This document shows, piece by piece, positions 8,475-18,276 of a DNA stretch of 64,000 nucleotides. The DNA is from Grimontia hollisae CIP 101886 (GTDB lineage: Bacteria > Pseudomonadota > Gammaproteobacteria > Enterobacterales > Vibrionaceae), in assembly GCF_000176515.1 (NCBI RefSeq), contig NZ_ADAQ01000012.1:62001-126000 (forward strand), written 5' to 3'. Positions within the stretch are counted from its first letter, which is position 1. Each line of letters begins with the position of its first letter. The position numbers and the translations under genes are program-made. The notes below the pieces were generated by a model. It worked only from the letters and a program-made list of their open reading frames with translations. It ran no database searches and was not told the origin of the DNA.

Positions 8475-9410
8475 TTATTGCGCCCCTTTATAATGCGCGA
8501 TGATCTCTGCATTGCTCACTGCGCAGTCGGACTTCAATCCCAGAAAGAAAACGCCATTCGCCGCATCTACGTTGAATTTGTCCGGGATTAACTTATCAAA
8601 GCCCATGACCCAAAACAGGGAGAGCTTCACCACTTTCCCAGCCATGTGTGACCGGAACAAACCACTGAAAAAGCTCTCTATCGCCCATAGCAACTGGGTA
8701 CCGGCTCCAGAACTCACGCCTGACTTCACCACATCAAATTTGCGAAACAGTAGCCGGTGTCCGCTTTCAGTAAAGCGCATAAAATCATACGCCCCCTCGT
8801 GGACATGCTGCAAAAAAGGGGTTTCAGCGTAGACCATTCCTTCAGGCCTTAACACACGGTGAACCTCAGCAACCACACTGAATGGATCGATAACATGCTC
8901 AAGCACAGCCTGGACAATCACTGCGTCAACGCTGCTGTCTGGTAACGGAATACAATGCGCGTCTGCGACAAACTGGACATTGGGAGAGGGGTAAACATCA
9001 AAAGAGATAAGCTCGATATTCTTGTCTTCATAGAAAGGAGCCATACCTTCGCCGATCGTGGCGCCTCCCACGATCAACACCCGGGGATTTGTTTTCTTTT
9101 CAAACAGGCGGGTCAGCAATAACGCCACATTGTCTTTCGTGGAATGCGAAGGTGGCGACACCATTCGCTTTACGACCTTCAACACTCCTTTATAGTGACT
9201 TCGCTCAACGGCAGATGTTTGCGGTGATACTTGCCACCCCAACCCTTTACAGCGCTCAGAACAAAGCAAAATAGGATACCCATCTAAGACTTGGTACTGA
9301 ATATCGTCACTCATGGAAATAGCATTGGCTTCAGTGTCAATACTTTTGATCTCAGCGCCGCTTCGCGGACAACGAAGCAGTGCCAATACATCCTTTTGAT
9401 CCAGAAGCAT
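8475..9410 (-). CDS. Class I SAM-dependent methyltransferase with Trm112-like N-terminus
   Basis: 311 residues. The N-terminal 50 residues (LLRCPRSGAEI, then YQVLDGYPILLC) resemble a Trm112-like domain, often fused to methyltransferases. The Methyltransf_11-type domain follows: motif I-like VLIVGGATIGEGM, an acidic strand end in LISFDVYPSPNVQFVADAHCIPLPDSSVDAVIVQAVLEHV, and the post-motif VLRPEGMVYAETPF. Such enzymes transfer a methyl group from S-adenosylmethionine; the acceptor is unknown. The frame extends to a TTG at 9422, but the ATG at 9408-9410 has GGAG six bases upstream. It stands alone between a terminator and an unrelated gene. The 284 bp upstream hold no recognisable gene. Confidence 0.75.
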   Translation of the reverse strand: MLLDQKDVLALLRCPRSGAEIKSIDTEANAISMSDDIQYQVLDGYPILLCSERCKGLGWQVSPQTSAVERSHYKGVLKVVKRMVSPPSHSTKDNVALLLTRLFEKKTNPRVLIVGGATIGEGMAPFYEDKNIELISFDVYPSPNVQFVADAHCIPLPDSSVDAVIVQAVLEHVIDPFSVVAEVHRVLRPEGMVYAETPFLQHVHEGAYDFMRFTESGHRLLFRKFDVVKSGVSSGAGTQLLWAIESFFSGLFRSHMAGKVVKLSLFWVMGFDKLIPDKFNVDAANGVFFLGLKSDCAVSNAEIIAHYKGAQ

Positions 9411-9694
9411 TGTTCGCTCCAATCTTGGTTTTCAGTCGATAAATAACGTTATCCCAAAACCACCTGACATCGGGATATACCCCAGAAAACAGGCTCAAGA
9501 GATACCTTAATCAAGCATCTGTGGGCTAACGTCATCAGTTCATCAGAACTTGGTCATTTTATTCACATGGGAACAAACCAATCGCGGATAAAAGTAACGA
9601 CAAAAAACCCGCTTCATGAAAACTCGAGGCAGGAAAAAAGAAATAAAACAAAAGAATATGTGACATTAGCGCATGTGTTATATGCGCACAGCCC

Positions 9695-10705
9695 CTAATC
9701 AACCACCATGTAAAAAAGACAGTCGGACAAGGCAATATCACGGTTTGTGGTGATCATAAAAAGCTTCGATGCATGCTTTAAACGCAGTTCTCCCTGCGCT
9801 TCATAAAACAGCGTGCTGATTGGGTGCCCACCTTCTCCATCGTTGGTGATCATCGCGTCCACACCTTTATTGCCCAGCCAGCCAATCATGCTGTCGGCTG
9901 CCATCCATCCAAAGTTGTGGCGGTCAATATCGGGGGGGAGCGTCAGGTCTGCGTCATCCACTTTTCTGTCGTGGTAGCAAAGTGCCAAGTCTGGCTTTAG
10001 CTGCACGCGAACAGGGTGGTAGAGCAGATCCAGCGGCCAGAATCCGGTGTGATCCTGGAAAAGGTTCTCTACTGAGATAAAGTGGTGAAGACCATTTTTG
10101 GCAACCTCGTGTGCGGCAAGATCATTCGCACCGCCACACTCCACGGTAACAATTGGCGATGCGTCGGTGGTTTGTTCCATCAAAGCACCAAGCATGACAG
10201 AGCTGCAAAGCATGCGTCCGGTAAACAGGGAGGCTATTTGCTGGTGTTTTTCATCATCAACAATTGACACCGAAAACGAAGGGCTGGTGCCGGATGTATT
10301 GTGCAAATCAACCACTGCTTCAGGCTGTAGTTCAGCAATACGCTTTAATATATCGGCAGTGATTTGGTAGCTGTCATCTTCTCCATACTTACCAAAGCAC
10401 CGGTTCATGTCCGGTTTATGGATAAGGTGGCGAGCCGTAAATGGGGTGCCGAATAAAGCAGCATTGACGTTTGCCAGACAAAAGTGTGTAGTGGCCGCAC
10501 AATCGGTTTTTTGTTGCGCGAAATGCCACAATGCGTTAACACCAGAAGGCTCATTGCCATGGAGTAACGTCACCACAACACGATGACGGTTTGGGTCTCG
10601 TCCCGGCAAGGTTAACCAGCTTGGTCCAGGCAAGCTATCCAGCCAGGCAACCAATCCGCGCCTGAGATCTTCTTCAGTTGGCCAGCTAACATCATGTAGC
10701 ATCAT
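9695..10705 (-). CDS. Succinylglutamate desuccinylase/aspartoacylase-family zinc hydrolase
   Basis: 336 residues of the AstE/AspA family (M14-like carboxypeptidase fold). Zinc-site features are present: LLHGNEPSG (His and Glu ligands), DMNRCFG (substrate Arg), and VDLHNTSGT (third His ligand). These enzymes hydrolyse N-acylated amino acids such as N-succinylglutamate or N-acetylaspartate. The frame extends to 10807 into the preceding gene; tandem ATGs at 10705/10702 follow a GGAG and are preferred. It lies 40 bp behind a GCS2-family ligase on the same strand, so the two are probably one operon that makes and breaks an amide bond on a glutamate-like substrate. Not AstE of the arginine pathway, as no other ast gene is near. 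Confidence 0.8.
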   Translation of the reverse strand: MMLHDVSWPTEEDLRRGLVAWLDSLPGPSWLTLPGRDPNRHRVVVTLLHGNEPSGVNALWHFAQQKTDCAATTHFCLANVNAALFGTPFTARHLIHKPDMNRCFGKYGEDDSYQITADILKRIAELQPEAVVDLHNTSGTSPSFSVSIVDDEKHQQIASLFTGRMLCSSVMLGALMEQTTDASPIVTVECGGANDLAAHEVAKNGLHHFISVENLFQDHTGFWPLDLLYHPVRVQLKPDLALCYHDRKVDDADLTLPPDIDRHNFGWMAADSMIGWLGNKGVDAMITNDGEGGHPISTLFYEAQGELRLKHASKLFMITTNRDIALSDCLFYMVVD

Positions 10706-10745
10706 GGCTTTTTGCACTCCATTTAATGGTGAATATGCCACTGCA

Positions 10746-12218
10746 TCATAAAACCGGCCAATGCGAAACAGGCTCACCGTTGAAATATTGCTTTTGATAC
10801 AAAGCAAACATCTTGTTCAGCGCCACATCACGACCATATTTCCGTTCAAACCCTGCCAGTGTTTTAAGCTGCCAGACTGCCCCACTTTGCCGCTTCGCAA
10901 GCCGGTGTTCAATCACCGCCATTAACATGTCAGCTTCCAGCCTGGCGACCCCCAGTTTTACCAGCGCGTCTGCAACACCGGGAAGTAATTTGGCAAGAAC
11001 ATCCACCAGCGGGTACTCCTGTAACCTGCCAGTCTCGGAAGATTCCCAAAGAATGTCAGCATGGATGCCATACTGGGCGGCGCGGTAAAAATTATATTTA
11101 GCAAATTCAAACGGTAGCCGGTCCAGCAACCTATCCAGATTCTCTTGTAATGCATACGCAAGCCCAATGCAGAGCGCGGCGTTTGCCACCATGTCAATCG
11201 TCGTCGGACCCGCGGGTAAACTGCGCAGTTCTATCCTCAAATGCCCACCGTCGGCGTCATCATAAACAGCGCGGTTCCAGCTCCATATGGTGCTTTGGTG
11301 AAGCCGTAATGCACCCAATATAGGCCCACATCCTTCCTTGCATGTCGATGCCGGCAAATCAGGCAGTAACACTGGCTGTAAACTCACGCCTTGGCGAAAT
11401 AACTCCAACGCACTTTTGCGAACATAGCCTTTACCATAGGAAACACGCGCTGGCACGTGCCAGCTCATGCCACATAAGTTCCGGCTATCAATCGATTGCT
11501 TGAAAAGAGGTACCCGGGTTTCATGCCAAAGCTTTTTTTGCAAAAAAATCGGTGAATTCGCGGCTATCGCCAGGGTAAAAATGGTCGCAATCTGGATACC
11601 GTTGTACCACTGGGCAAATTCATCTGGCTTAACCCGATAGTGCACCTGAAACGACGTATTGGCCCCTTCCAGGGTGACATCTTCAGCCTCGATTTGCAGG
11701 TTCTCCAATCCATGAATACAGATATGAAAGGGGCCTCCGCGTGACTCACGTAAAATATCCGTCAGTGCTTGGTATCGCGGTAAATTTGTCATGGATTCAG
11801 GGCCAAAATCCCCATCCCGCAACGTAGGTAATATGCCGATCGGTATAACATTGATGCCATCGCCCCTGGCGATGCCTTGCAGAAACTGAAGTTTCTGATC
11901 CATATTGCGTTTAAGAAAGGTGAAAGGAGAACCATGGAACCCGGTATAGGGGCAGTTATATTCAACGTTAAACTGATTGATTTCCGGGGTCATCAAAGGG
12001 TCAGCAGCCTTGTCGAGAATATCAAGGTTACAATGTGCAGGCCGGTGGTGCTTGTCAGTCAGATAAAGCTCCAACTCCGCACCCAGAGTACATGCTCCTT
12101 CTCCCCAACCCGGCGTATCAAGTAATGTCTCAAGTTGGTCCAGTTCGGATTTTAGCTGCTTGGCGAACTGTTTATGATCGCGGGCGCTAAACGAGGTTTT
12201 GTTAATATCCTGTCCCAC
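10746..12218 (-). CDS. GCS2-family glutamate-cysteine ligase-like (carboxylate-amine ligase)
   Basis: 490 residues in the GCS2 family of ATP-dependent carboxylate-amine ligases. Family features: LGAELELYLTD (metal-binding Glu pair), FNVEYNCPYTGFHGSPF, SFQVHYRV, and RIELRSLPAGPT (substrate/ATP Arg). The reaction is ligation of an amino acid amine to the gamma-carboxyl of glutamate or a similar acid. Start is uncertain: a TTG at 12242 overlaps the divergent helicase region, while GTG at 12218 has GAGGG upstream and is chosen. It is paired with the AstE-like hydrolase downstream. It is unlike classical E. coli GshA (GCS1); whether it makes gamma-glutamylcysteine or another gamma-glutamyl product cannot be told from sequence. 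Confidence 0.75.
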   Translation of the reverse strand: MGQDINKTSFSARDHKQFAKQLKSELDQLETLLDTPGWGEGACTLGAELELYLTDKHHRPAHCNLDILDKAADPLMTPEINQFNVEYNCPYTGFHGSPFTFLKRNMDQKLQFLQGIARGDGINVIPIGILPTLRDGDFGPESMTNLPRYQALTDILRESRGGPFHICIHGLENLQIEAEDVTLEGANTSFQVHYRVKPDEFAQWYNGIQIATIFTLAIAANSPIFLQKKLWHETRVPLFKQSIDSRNLCGMSWHVPARVSYGKGYVRKSALELFRQGVSLQPVLLPDLPASTCKEGCGPILGALRLHQSTIWSWNRAVYDDADGGHLRIELRSLPAGPTTIDMVANAALCIGLAYALQENLDRLLDRLPFEFAKYNFYRAAQYGIHADILWESSETGRLQEYPLVDVLAKLLPGVADALVKLGVARLEADMLMAVIEHRLAKRQSGAVWQLKTLAGFERKYGRDVALNKMFALYQKQYFNGEPVSHWPVL

Positions 12219-12418
12219 TGCTTCGCCCTCGCTTGACTTCAATGTTTAACATAGAACAAAAACACTGCGGTTACAGGCAACAAGCAGATTGGGCCCGTAT
12301 TCAGACCAGTTTTCGCATTCCTGAGCACGGCTCCCGTTGCAAAATCGGCACCCTATTTCCGTGGGATCAGACTATCTGGTACACTCGCGCTCCTTCTAAC
12401 ACGTGGAATTTTTCATAC

Positions 12419-13651
12419 ATGTCAGGCAATGCTTTTTCCCTTCTTCATCCGACACTCCAGCACACACTGAATGCGCTGGGTTACTCCGATCCTACGGCTA
12501 TCCAGCAACAAGCCATTCCTCATGTGTTGGACGGAAAAGATGTGATGGGCGCCGCGCAGACAGGCACGGGCAAAACAGCGGCGTTTGCCCTGCCGGTTAT
12601 CCACCAGCTTTTGGAACGTGGCGTAAAAGGCGCAGCCAGGGTTTTAGTTGTCACCCCTACCCGCGAACTGGCACAACAGGTATATGAAAAAGTCGTCGAA
12701 TACAGCCAGCACACGTCACTCAAATGCGTCGCCCTTTATGGTGGCGCAAACATCAACCCGCAGAAAAACCAACTGACGAAGAAGCCAGAAATCATCGTCG
12801 GAACGCCGGGCCGTCTACTGGATCACCTGCATATCGGTACCTTGACACTCAACAGCCTGGACACTCTGATCCTGGATGAAGCCGACCGCATGCTTGACAT
12901 GGGCTTTATTTCAGACATCAAACGCCTGATGAAAAAAATGCCGAAAACACGCCAAACGCTCTTTTTCTCCGCAACGTATCCCAAACAAGTGGTCGATCTG
13001 GCCTACCGCCTGTTGAGCAATCCTGTTCGTATTGAAGTGTCCACAGCCAACAGCACTGCTGAGACGGTAAACCAGCTGGTCCACCCTGTTGACAAAAAGC
13101 GCAAACGGGAACTGCTTTCTTACCTGATTGGCAGCCGCAATCTCCAGCAGGTATTGGTATTTGCCAAAACCCGACAAAGCACTGAAGCATTAGCCAATGA
13201 GCTCAAACTGGATGGCCTGAAAGCAGAAGCGATTCACGGAGAGAAAACCCAGGGCGCACGGAACCGGGTACTGGAAGGGTTTAAATCTGGGGAAGTACGG
13301 GTATTGGTCGCAACAGACGTCGCTGCCCGCGGGTTAGACATTCCATCGCTGGATACTGTGTTTAACTATGAATTGCCTCACCAACCGGAAGATTACATTC
13401 ATCGTATTGGCCGTACCGGACGCGCAGGAAAGCCAGGCATGGCAATTTCATTGGTCAGTCGCGAAGAAGAAGGCATGTTGACAGCAATTGAAACACTGAT
13501 CGACCTGCGACTGCCGCAAGAATGGTTGGCCGGGTATGAACCGGATTTACATGCTGACATGGAATACCGCCAGAAACGCGGGGGACGGGGAGGAGAAAAA
13601 CGCCGTCTCAAACGTCAGCTTCTCAAAAAAGTGGGGGATGGAAAACGCTAA
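12419..13651 (+). CDS. rhlE: DEAD-box ATP-dependent RNA helicase, RhlE-like
   Basis: 410-residue DEAD-box helicase. Motifs in order: Q motif GYSDPTAIQQQAIP, motif I AAQTGTGKT, Ia PTRELAQQ, GG (ALYGGAN), Ib TPGRLLD, II DEADRMLDMGF, III SAT, IV VLVFAKTR, V TDVAARGLDIP, VI HRIGRTGRAG. The basic C-terminal tail (RQKRGGRGGEKRRLKRQLLKK) is RNA-binding in character and fits RhlE, which remodels RNA in ribosome assembly and decay. The frame is open upstream to 12233, but the ATG at 12419 starts the standard N-terminus MSGNAFSLLHP; the Shine-Dalgarno is weak. Divergent from the GCS2 ligase. A rho-independent terminator follows. Confidence 0.88.
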   Translation: MSGNAFSLLHPTLQHTLNALGYSDPTAIQQQAIPHVLDGKDVMGAAQTGTGKTAAFALPVIHQLLERGVKGAARVLVVTPTRELAQQVYEKVVEYSQHTSLKCVALYGGANINPQKNQLTKKPEIIVGTPGRLLDHLHIGTLTLNSLDTLILDEADRMLDMGFISDIKRLMKKMPKTRQTLFFSATYPKQVVDLAYRLLSNPVRIEVSTANSTAETVNQLVHPVDKKRKRELLSYLIGSRNLQQVLVFAKTRQSTEALANELKLDGLKAEAIHGEKTQGARNRVLEGFKSGEVRVLVATDVAARGLDIPSLDTVFNYELPHQPEDYIHRIGRTGRAGKPGMAISLVSREEEGMLTAIETLIDLRLPQEWLAGYEPDLHADMEYRQKRGGRGGEKRRLKRQLLKKVGDGKR

Positions 13652-13661
13652 CGTTACTGAC

Positions 13662-13688
13662 AAACGGCGCACTGTGCGCCGTTTTTGC
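13662..13688 (+). terminator. Rho-independent terminator after rhlE
   Basis: AAACGGCGC (13662-13670) pairs with GCGCCGTTT (13676-13684), followed by TTGCGTTTT. It isolates the helicase from the following chemoreceptor gene. Confidence 0.8.
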
Positions 13689-13854
13689 GTTTTACTTAGC
13701 CCCACAAGCCGTTACCACACTGTAATATCCACTTTTTTAGACACATCTTCCTGCCTAAATATTGCTGACCATTTTATTGAAAATGGGCCATATGCTTCTA
13801 TATTCAAAAAAGAGCTGGATTTTATTTTGCACCGATGGACTAGGAGAATGGTCG

Positions 13855-15585
13855 ATGAAAACAAAAACAATGATGTCAGCAGTGTTTGGTGTCATATCCG
13901 TCCTTGCCATATTTACTATTACGCTGTCGTTCACTGTTCTCGATTCCGCCAATCAGTTGAAAGACACCTCTGAAACCCGTTACAAATCTTATCAAGTCGC
14001 TGATGAGCTTAGGCAAAGCTCAGATGATTTAACCCGTCTGGCCCGAACTTATGCGCTCACGGGTAATGAAGACTACGAAAAAATGTACCTGGATATCCTC
14101 GCTATCCGGAATGGTGAGAAACCACTGCCTGAAAAATATCACCAAATTTATTGGGACTTAGTGTTGGAATACGGTCAAAAGCCAAAACCAGATGGTAGAA
14201 CCATTTCTATAAACCAGCGTATGGTAGACCTTGGCTTTTCAGAAAAAGAATTCACCTTCTTAAAAGAGGCACAAGGCAACTCAGATGCTCTCGTCAATCT
14301 TGAAGTGAAAGCGATGAACGCCGTTAAGGGGTTATACCCAGACCCTGCCACCGGCAACTACACAGTGAAAGGCCAACCGGATTTGGCGATGGCCGCCGAA
14401 CTGCTACACAGTAAAAAATACCATGTTGAAAAAGCCAAAATTATGGCACCCATCGATGAGTTTTTCTCTGCGTTGGAAACGAGAACCCAAGGCTATTTCA
14501 CCAAAGATTTTAATGCGTTGTACACCAGTGTGTTGGTCACACTGGGTCTGATGGCTCTCATGGTCTGCTCATCGGTCATCGGCTTTTTTATCGTCAGCCG
14601 GACCATCTCATCGCCTATATCCCAACTCCGGGAGCAGCTTGTTGACATCGGCAACAGCCACGATATCTCCTTGCGCGTCAACATTAAGGGCAAAGGTGAT
14701 GTGGCAGATATTGGTAACCATATCAATGCATTACTGGAAAATCTTGCCAAGGCAAACGCTAGCCGGACCCAGGTTTTCCACCAGATCTCAGATCTAGCCC
14801 AGACAACAGGCAATGCCGTTCAAGAAAGTTCCCAAAGTGCAGAATCCCTGAAACGCGAAACGTACACCGTTGCCGCAGCTGTAGAAGAAATGTCAACAGC
14901 CCTTTCACGGGTTGCCGAAGTGACGCAGGATGCCGAACAGAAAGCGTCAGAAAATGATGCCAATGTCGCCAAAGGTGAAAGCGCCATGCATTCTGCTCTC
15001 AGCTCAATGGCAGGGTTACAAAGTGAATTTACCAACTCTCAGGAAGCAATGAGTGGTCTGGTCACAGAAAGTGCACAGGTATCCAGTGTGTTGGACGTGA
15101 TTAAAGCCATTGCTGAACAAACCAACCTGTTAGCACTTAACGCGGCGATTGAGGCAGCACGCGCTGGCGAGCAGGGACGTGGTTTTGCCGTTGTTGCTGA
15201 CGAGGTTCGTTCTCTGGCACAACGTACTCAGGACTCGACCAAAGAAATCGAAGAAATCATCTTAAGTCTTCAACAAAAAACTAACCTGATGGGGGATGCG
15301 ATAGAGAAGTCAGCAGGACTGATGGCAAGTTCAAATGAGGATATTCAAGCCATTGGTGAAGTGTTTGAGCAAATAAAAGGCAGCACCAGCCAGATTTTCT
15401 CACTCAACTCAGAAATTAAAGCCTCGACTGACGAGCAGTCCAGCGTTGCACAAAGCATCAACGAGAACCTTACCCAAATCAGTGATCTCAGCAGTGCTGT
15501 TGCCAACAGTCTCACCTCGATTGAGGATTCTGTCCGCACACTCACAGACAATACCAAAACCCTGAACAGCGGCAACGCCGCTTAA
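13855..15585 (+). CDS. Methyl-accepting chemotaxis protein
   Basis: 576-residue transmembrane chemoreceptor. TM1 at about residues 7-28, a periplasmic helical sensor (about 29-220, four-helix-bundle-like, rich in Tyr/Leu heptads), TM2 at about 222-245, HAMP (about 246-300), then the cytoplasmic signalling coiled coil. The conserved tip is [32 protein letters not shown] near residues 418-450. It transmits ligand occupancy to CheA/CheW at the cell pole. No C-terminal NWETF-type CheR pentapeptide is present. The open frame starts at 13762, but the ATG at 13855 has AGGAGA upstream and begins directly with a charged residue run and TM1. Ligand unknown. A strong terminator follows. Confidence 0.9.
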   Translation: MKTKTMMSAVFGVISVLAIFTITLSFTVLDSANQLKDTSETRYKSYQVADELRQSSDDLTRLARTYALTGNEDYEKMYLDILAIRNGEKPLPEKYHQIYWDLVLEYGQKPKPDGRTISINQRMVDLGFSEKEFTFLKEAQGNSDALVNLEVKAMNAVKGLYPDPATGNYTVKGQPDLAMAAELLHSKKYHVEKAKIMAPIDEFFSALETRTQGYFTKDFNALYTSVLVTLGLMALMVCSSVIGFFIVSRTISSPISQLREQLVDIGNSHDISLRVNIKGKGDVADIGNHINALLENLAKANASRTQVFHQISDLAQTTGNAVQESSQSAESLKRETYTVAAAVEEMSTALSRVAEVTQDAEQKASENDANVAKGESAMHSALSSMAGLQSEFTNSQEAMSGLVTESAQVSSVLDVIKAIAEQTNLLALNAAIEAARAGEQGRGFAVVADEVRSLAQRTQDSTKEIEEIILSLQQKTNLMGDAIEKSAGLMASSNEDIQAIGEVFEQIKGSTSQIFSLNSEIKASTDEQSSVAQSINENLTQISDLSSAVANSLTSIEDSVRTLTDNTKTLNSGNAA

Positions 15586-15624
15586 AGGGATATCTGGGTG
15601 CTGACGCCCCGGAGTATTGACACA

Positions 15625-15656
15625 AAGTATCGCGCCACACGGCGCGATACTTTTTT
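15625..15656. terminator. Strong terminator, probably bidirectional
   Basis: AAGTATCGCGCC (15625-15636), loop ACAC, GGCGCGATACTT (15641-15652), then TTTT. It ends the chemoreceptor transcript; on the other strand it immediately follows the reading frame behind zntB. Confidence 0.88.
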
Positions 15657-15659
15657 GCG

Positions 15660-15788
15660 TTAATCGACTAACTCAATCCCAAGGCTTTCCAGCAGATTCA
15701 ATGCTTCATAACGGGAAAACCTGGCGCCTTTCACTTGGTTTTCAAGCACATTGATCGCGTAATCTGTCGGCTCGTCCAGTCGGCATTG
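15660..15788 (-). other. Open frame directly behind zntB, no valid start (possible small gene with a frameshift)
   Basis: Same frame as zntB, beginning right after its TAA: 42 sense codons and a TAA at 15660-15662. The encoded peptide (RLDEPTDYAINVLENQVKGA then RFSRYEALNLLESLGIELVD) looks like real amphipathic protein and ends four bases before the terminator hairpin. There is no in-frame ATG. An ATG two bases after the zntB stop (15784-15786) is out of frame by one base. It is either a small gene broken by an indel or sequencing error, or a readthrough extension of ZntB. I do not recognise a family. Confidence 0.35.
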
Positions 15789-16724
15789 TTATATAAACCG
15801 CAGTCTTTTCAGGATCACCACTTCCAGTGCAACCACTGCAATCAGTGACAGACAAAACAGCGTAAATGCCATCGGGTTTTCAACGCCCGGTATCCCACCG
15901 ATATTGACCCCTAAAAGCCCCGTGAAGAACCCGGCAGGCAGGAATATCCCCGCAATCACCGAGAACAAATAGGTATTCCGGTTCATCACTTCCGCTTGCT
16001 GCTGATTGACATTCGTTTGATAAAGGTTGATTTGATCGATATAAAAATCAATCGACTCATTTATTCTGGCTGTGGTATCCAGACAGTTTTTGATATGGTT
16101 TTTATGGGGCTTCAGCACCGGAATATCTGCATGGAGCAAGTCCTCAAACACATAATGTTGGGGCTTCAGGTAACGCCGCAAACGAAGCAATCTCGAATTG
16201 AGGGTATTGAGGGTTTTCAAATTAGCCACATTGACCTCATCCAGTCCGTCAATACTCTCTTCTACAGGTGAGAGAAAATCGGAAATAATGCCGTTAATCC
16301 CCGTCGCCATCCCCACCAGCAAAGCGGGCAAAGAACCAGGTCCTTTTCCCATTTCCAACCGTTCGATTAAGCGGGAAACAGCGCGGGACGGTACTTTCCG
16401 GGTAGAAATAATTGCACCGTTAAACCAGAGAATACGCAGGCTGAGCATGTCATCTGGCTCAGAGCCTTCATTGAGATTGATGCCACGCAAAATAACCAAA
16501 AAGCAATCATCGTGAAATTGCTCGAAACGGGGACGGGTATCGTCTGTCAGTAGCGAGTCGATAATCGCCTCTGGCACCTTATTTTCTGTCAGCCAGCCCC
16601 GTAAGCCGATAGCGTCACGCTGGCAGTGATACCAGTTTCCGGAGGTGATGGCAGATGGTTCATTGCCGATTTTCTCCGCAATGTTATCTGCAAAACGCCA
16701 ACAGGTAATGATAAAACTATCCAT
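15789..16724 (-). CDS. zntB: CorA-family zinc transporter ZntB
   Basis: 311 residues of the 2-TM-GxN (CorA) family. A large cytoplasmic N-terminal domain (beta sandwich, then long helices around residues 130-245) leads to two C-terminal membrane helices. The signature between them is GVNIGGIPGVENP, the ZntB form (GVN) rather than CorA's GMN. ZntB forms a pentameric, proton-coupled zinc transporter in the inner membrane. The start ATG follows AAGGACG. It is divergent from mgtE (131 bp apart), so two divalent-metal transport genes share a control region. E. coli ZntB is 327 residues; length is normal. Confidence 0.85.
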   Translation of the reverse strand: MDSFIITCWRFADNIAEKIGNEPSAITSGNWYHCQRDAIGLRGWLTENKVPEAIIDSLLTDDTRPRFEQFHDDCFLVILRGINLNEGSEPDDMLSLRILWFNGAIISTRKVPSRAVSRLIERLEMGKGPGSLPALLVGMATGINGIISDFLSPVEESIDGLDEVNVANLKTLNTLNSRLLRLRRYLKPQHYVFEDLLHADIPVLKPHKNHIKNCLDTTARINESIDFYIDQINLYQTNVNQQQAEVMNRNTYLFSVIAGIFLPAGFFTGLLGVNIGGIPGVENPMAFTLFCLSLIAVVALEVVILKRLRFI

Positions 16725-16855
16725 AGTTCGTCCTTTAAATTCTAGAACGTTATTAATCTATTAAAAATACATTCTTCGCAATGTTTTTCATTGCTGCCAA
16801 CCAGTGTTCTCACTATGCTTGCTGCATTGAAAACACTGCGCCGTCGGAAAAAAGT

Positions 16856-18205
16856 ATGGACGACAATACAATAAAACATGCCGTTGAGGAGCTGCTTTCC
16901 AGTGCTGCTGACAGTGAAACGCAAAGCGCGGTGATTGAGCAGCTTGAACTCGAAAAATCTGCGTCTGATGTTGCACTTTTGCTGGAATCGCTGCCACTTG
17001 CCGAACGTCTTGCCACCTGGGAACAATTGTCTGATGACCGGAAAGTACCCGTGCTGGTTGAGATGCGGGCGGATGCCAGTGAATCAATCCTCAAACAGCA
17101 GGATGAAAACCTGCTGCTGGCGCTGTTTACCGGTGTTGATGCAGATACCCTGCTGGAATTGCAAGACAGCCTTCCTGAGCATTTGCTGGAAAATGTTATT
17201 GGGCGGATGGATGAAGAGCAGCAACACCGCTTTTCCGCCGCCCAGCAGTTTGAAGACGATGAAGTGGGCCACTGGTGTGATCACCAACCTCTGGTGGTGC
17301 CAGGAAAAACCAAGTTGAAAGTGGTGATGCGTTTGTTGCGCAGACACTTACCACCGCACAGCCACGTGGTCTATCTGGTCGATAACCGTGGCAATTTCAC
17401 TGGGACAGTACGCATAAACCGCCTGTTTGGAGCTGATCCCGCGCTGCGCATTTCAGAGTTTGCCGAAGCCGACTACCCCACACTGGATGCAAAAGAAGAC
17501 ATCTATGTAGCGGCTGATCAGGTCGCTGCCAGTGGCGAGTCTTCGCTGCCGGTTATCACTGAAAGCGGGCTTTTGATTGGCCGGTTAGACATGGGGACAG
17601 CCTATGAGCTGCAAAGTGAAAAAGCCGAATCACAACTGATGGCAGGTGCTGGTCTCGACGAAGATGCAGACCTTTTCGCGCCGGTAAGGCAAAGTGCACA
17701 AAGCCGGGCCGTTTGGCTCGGTATTAACCTGATGACCGCACTGCTGGCCTCCTGGTTTATCGGCTTGTTTGAAGCCACACTGCAACAGGTCGTGGCATTG
17801 GCCGTGTTGATGCCAGTGGTCGCATCTATGGGCGGCATTGCAGGCAGTCAGACACTCACACTGATTGTCCGCGGCCTTGCGTTAGGGCAGATTTCTAAAG
17901 CAAACCTGAAACCCTTGCTGACAAAAGAAGTCAAGGTCGGGGCATTAAACGGCGTCCTTTGGGCGGTGGTGATTGGGCTTATCGCAGGCATTTGGTTTGG
18001 GGATGTGCTGTTAGGAACGGTCATTGGCATTGCCATTGTCGCCAACATTGTCTGTGCCGCCATCTCGGGCATTTTTATCCCGGTACTACTTGATAAGCTG
18101 AAAATTGACCCTGCGCTTTCCGGCTCAGTGATCCTCACGACTGTTACGGATATTGTAGGTTTCGTCGCCTTTTTGGGGCTCGGCAGCTTACTGCTTCTGG
18201 GATAG
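16856..18205 (+). CDS. mgtE: Magnesium transporter MgtE
   Basis: 449 residues with the MgtE plan: N-terminal superhelical domain (about 1-125), two CBS domains (about 130-260), a plug-helix region, and five C-terminal membrane helices (about 285-449). The channel segment includes PVVASMGGIAGSQTLTLIVRGLALGQ, where MgtE has its conserved pore and Mg2+-binding residues (MG-G-NAG-Q in most members; here the N-A pair reads IAGSQ). It admits Mg2+ and is gated by cytoplasmic Mg2+ through the N and CBS domains. An upstream open frame to 16781 exists, but ATG 16856 (MDDNTIKHAVEELL) gives the standard N-terminus. Divergent from zntB. Confidence 0.9.
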   Translation: MDDNTIKHAVEELLSSAADSETQSAVIEQLELEKSASDVALLLESLPLAERLATWEQLSDDRKVPVLVEMRADASESILKQQDENLLLALFTGVDADTLLELQDSLPEHLLENVIGRMDEEQQHRFSAAQQFEDDEVGHWCDHQPLVVPGKTKLKVVMRLLRRHLPPHSHVVYLVDNRGNFTGTVRINRLFGADPALRISEFAEADYPTLDAKEDIYVAADQVAASGESSLPVITESGLLIGRLDMGTAYELQSEKAESQLMAGAGLDEDADLFAPVRQSAQSRAVWLGINLMTALLASWFIGLFEATLQQVVALAVLMPVVASMGGIAGSQTLTLIVRGLALGQISKANLKPLLTKEVKVGALNGVLWAVVIGLIAGIWFGDVLLGTVIGIAIVANIVCAAISGIFIPVLLDKLKIDPALSGSVILTTVTDIVGFVAFLGLGSLLLLG

Positions 18206-18222
18206 CACCCGCGCCTGCCAAA

Positions 18223-18249
18223 AACGCCTCGCACAATTTGCGAGGCGTT
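18223..18249. terminator. Terminator between convergent mgtE and arsR-like genes
   Basis: AACGCCTCGC (18223-18232), 7-nt loop, GCGAGGCGTT (18240-18249), then GTCTTTC. It serves the two convergent genes. Confidence 0.7.
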
Positions 18250-18276
18250 GTCTTTCATTCTTCCAATCTGATCTGA

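Noticed and set aside
9695-10705. AstE of the arginine succinyltransferase pathway
   Set aside because: No astA, astB, astC or astD nearby; the partner is a GCS2 ligase.
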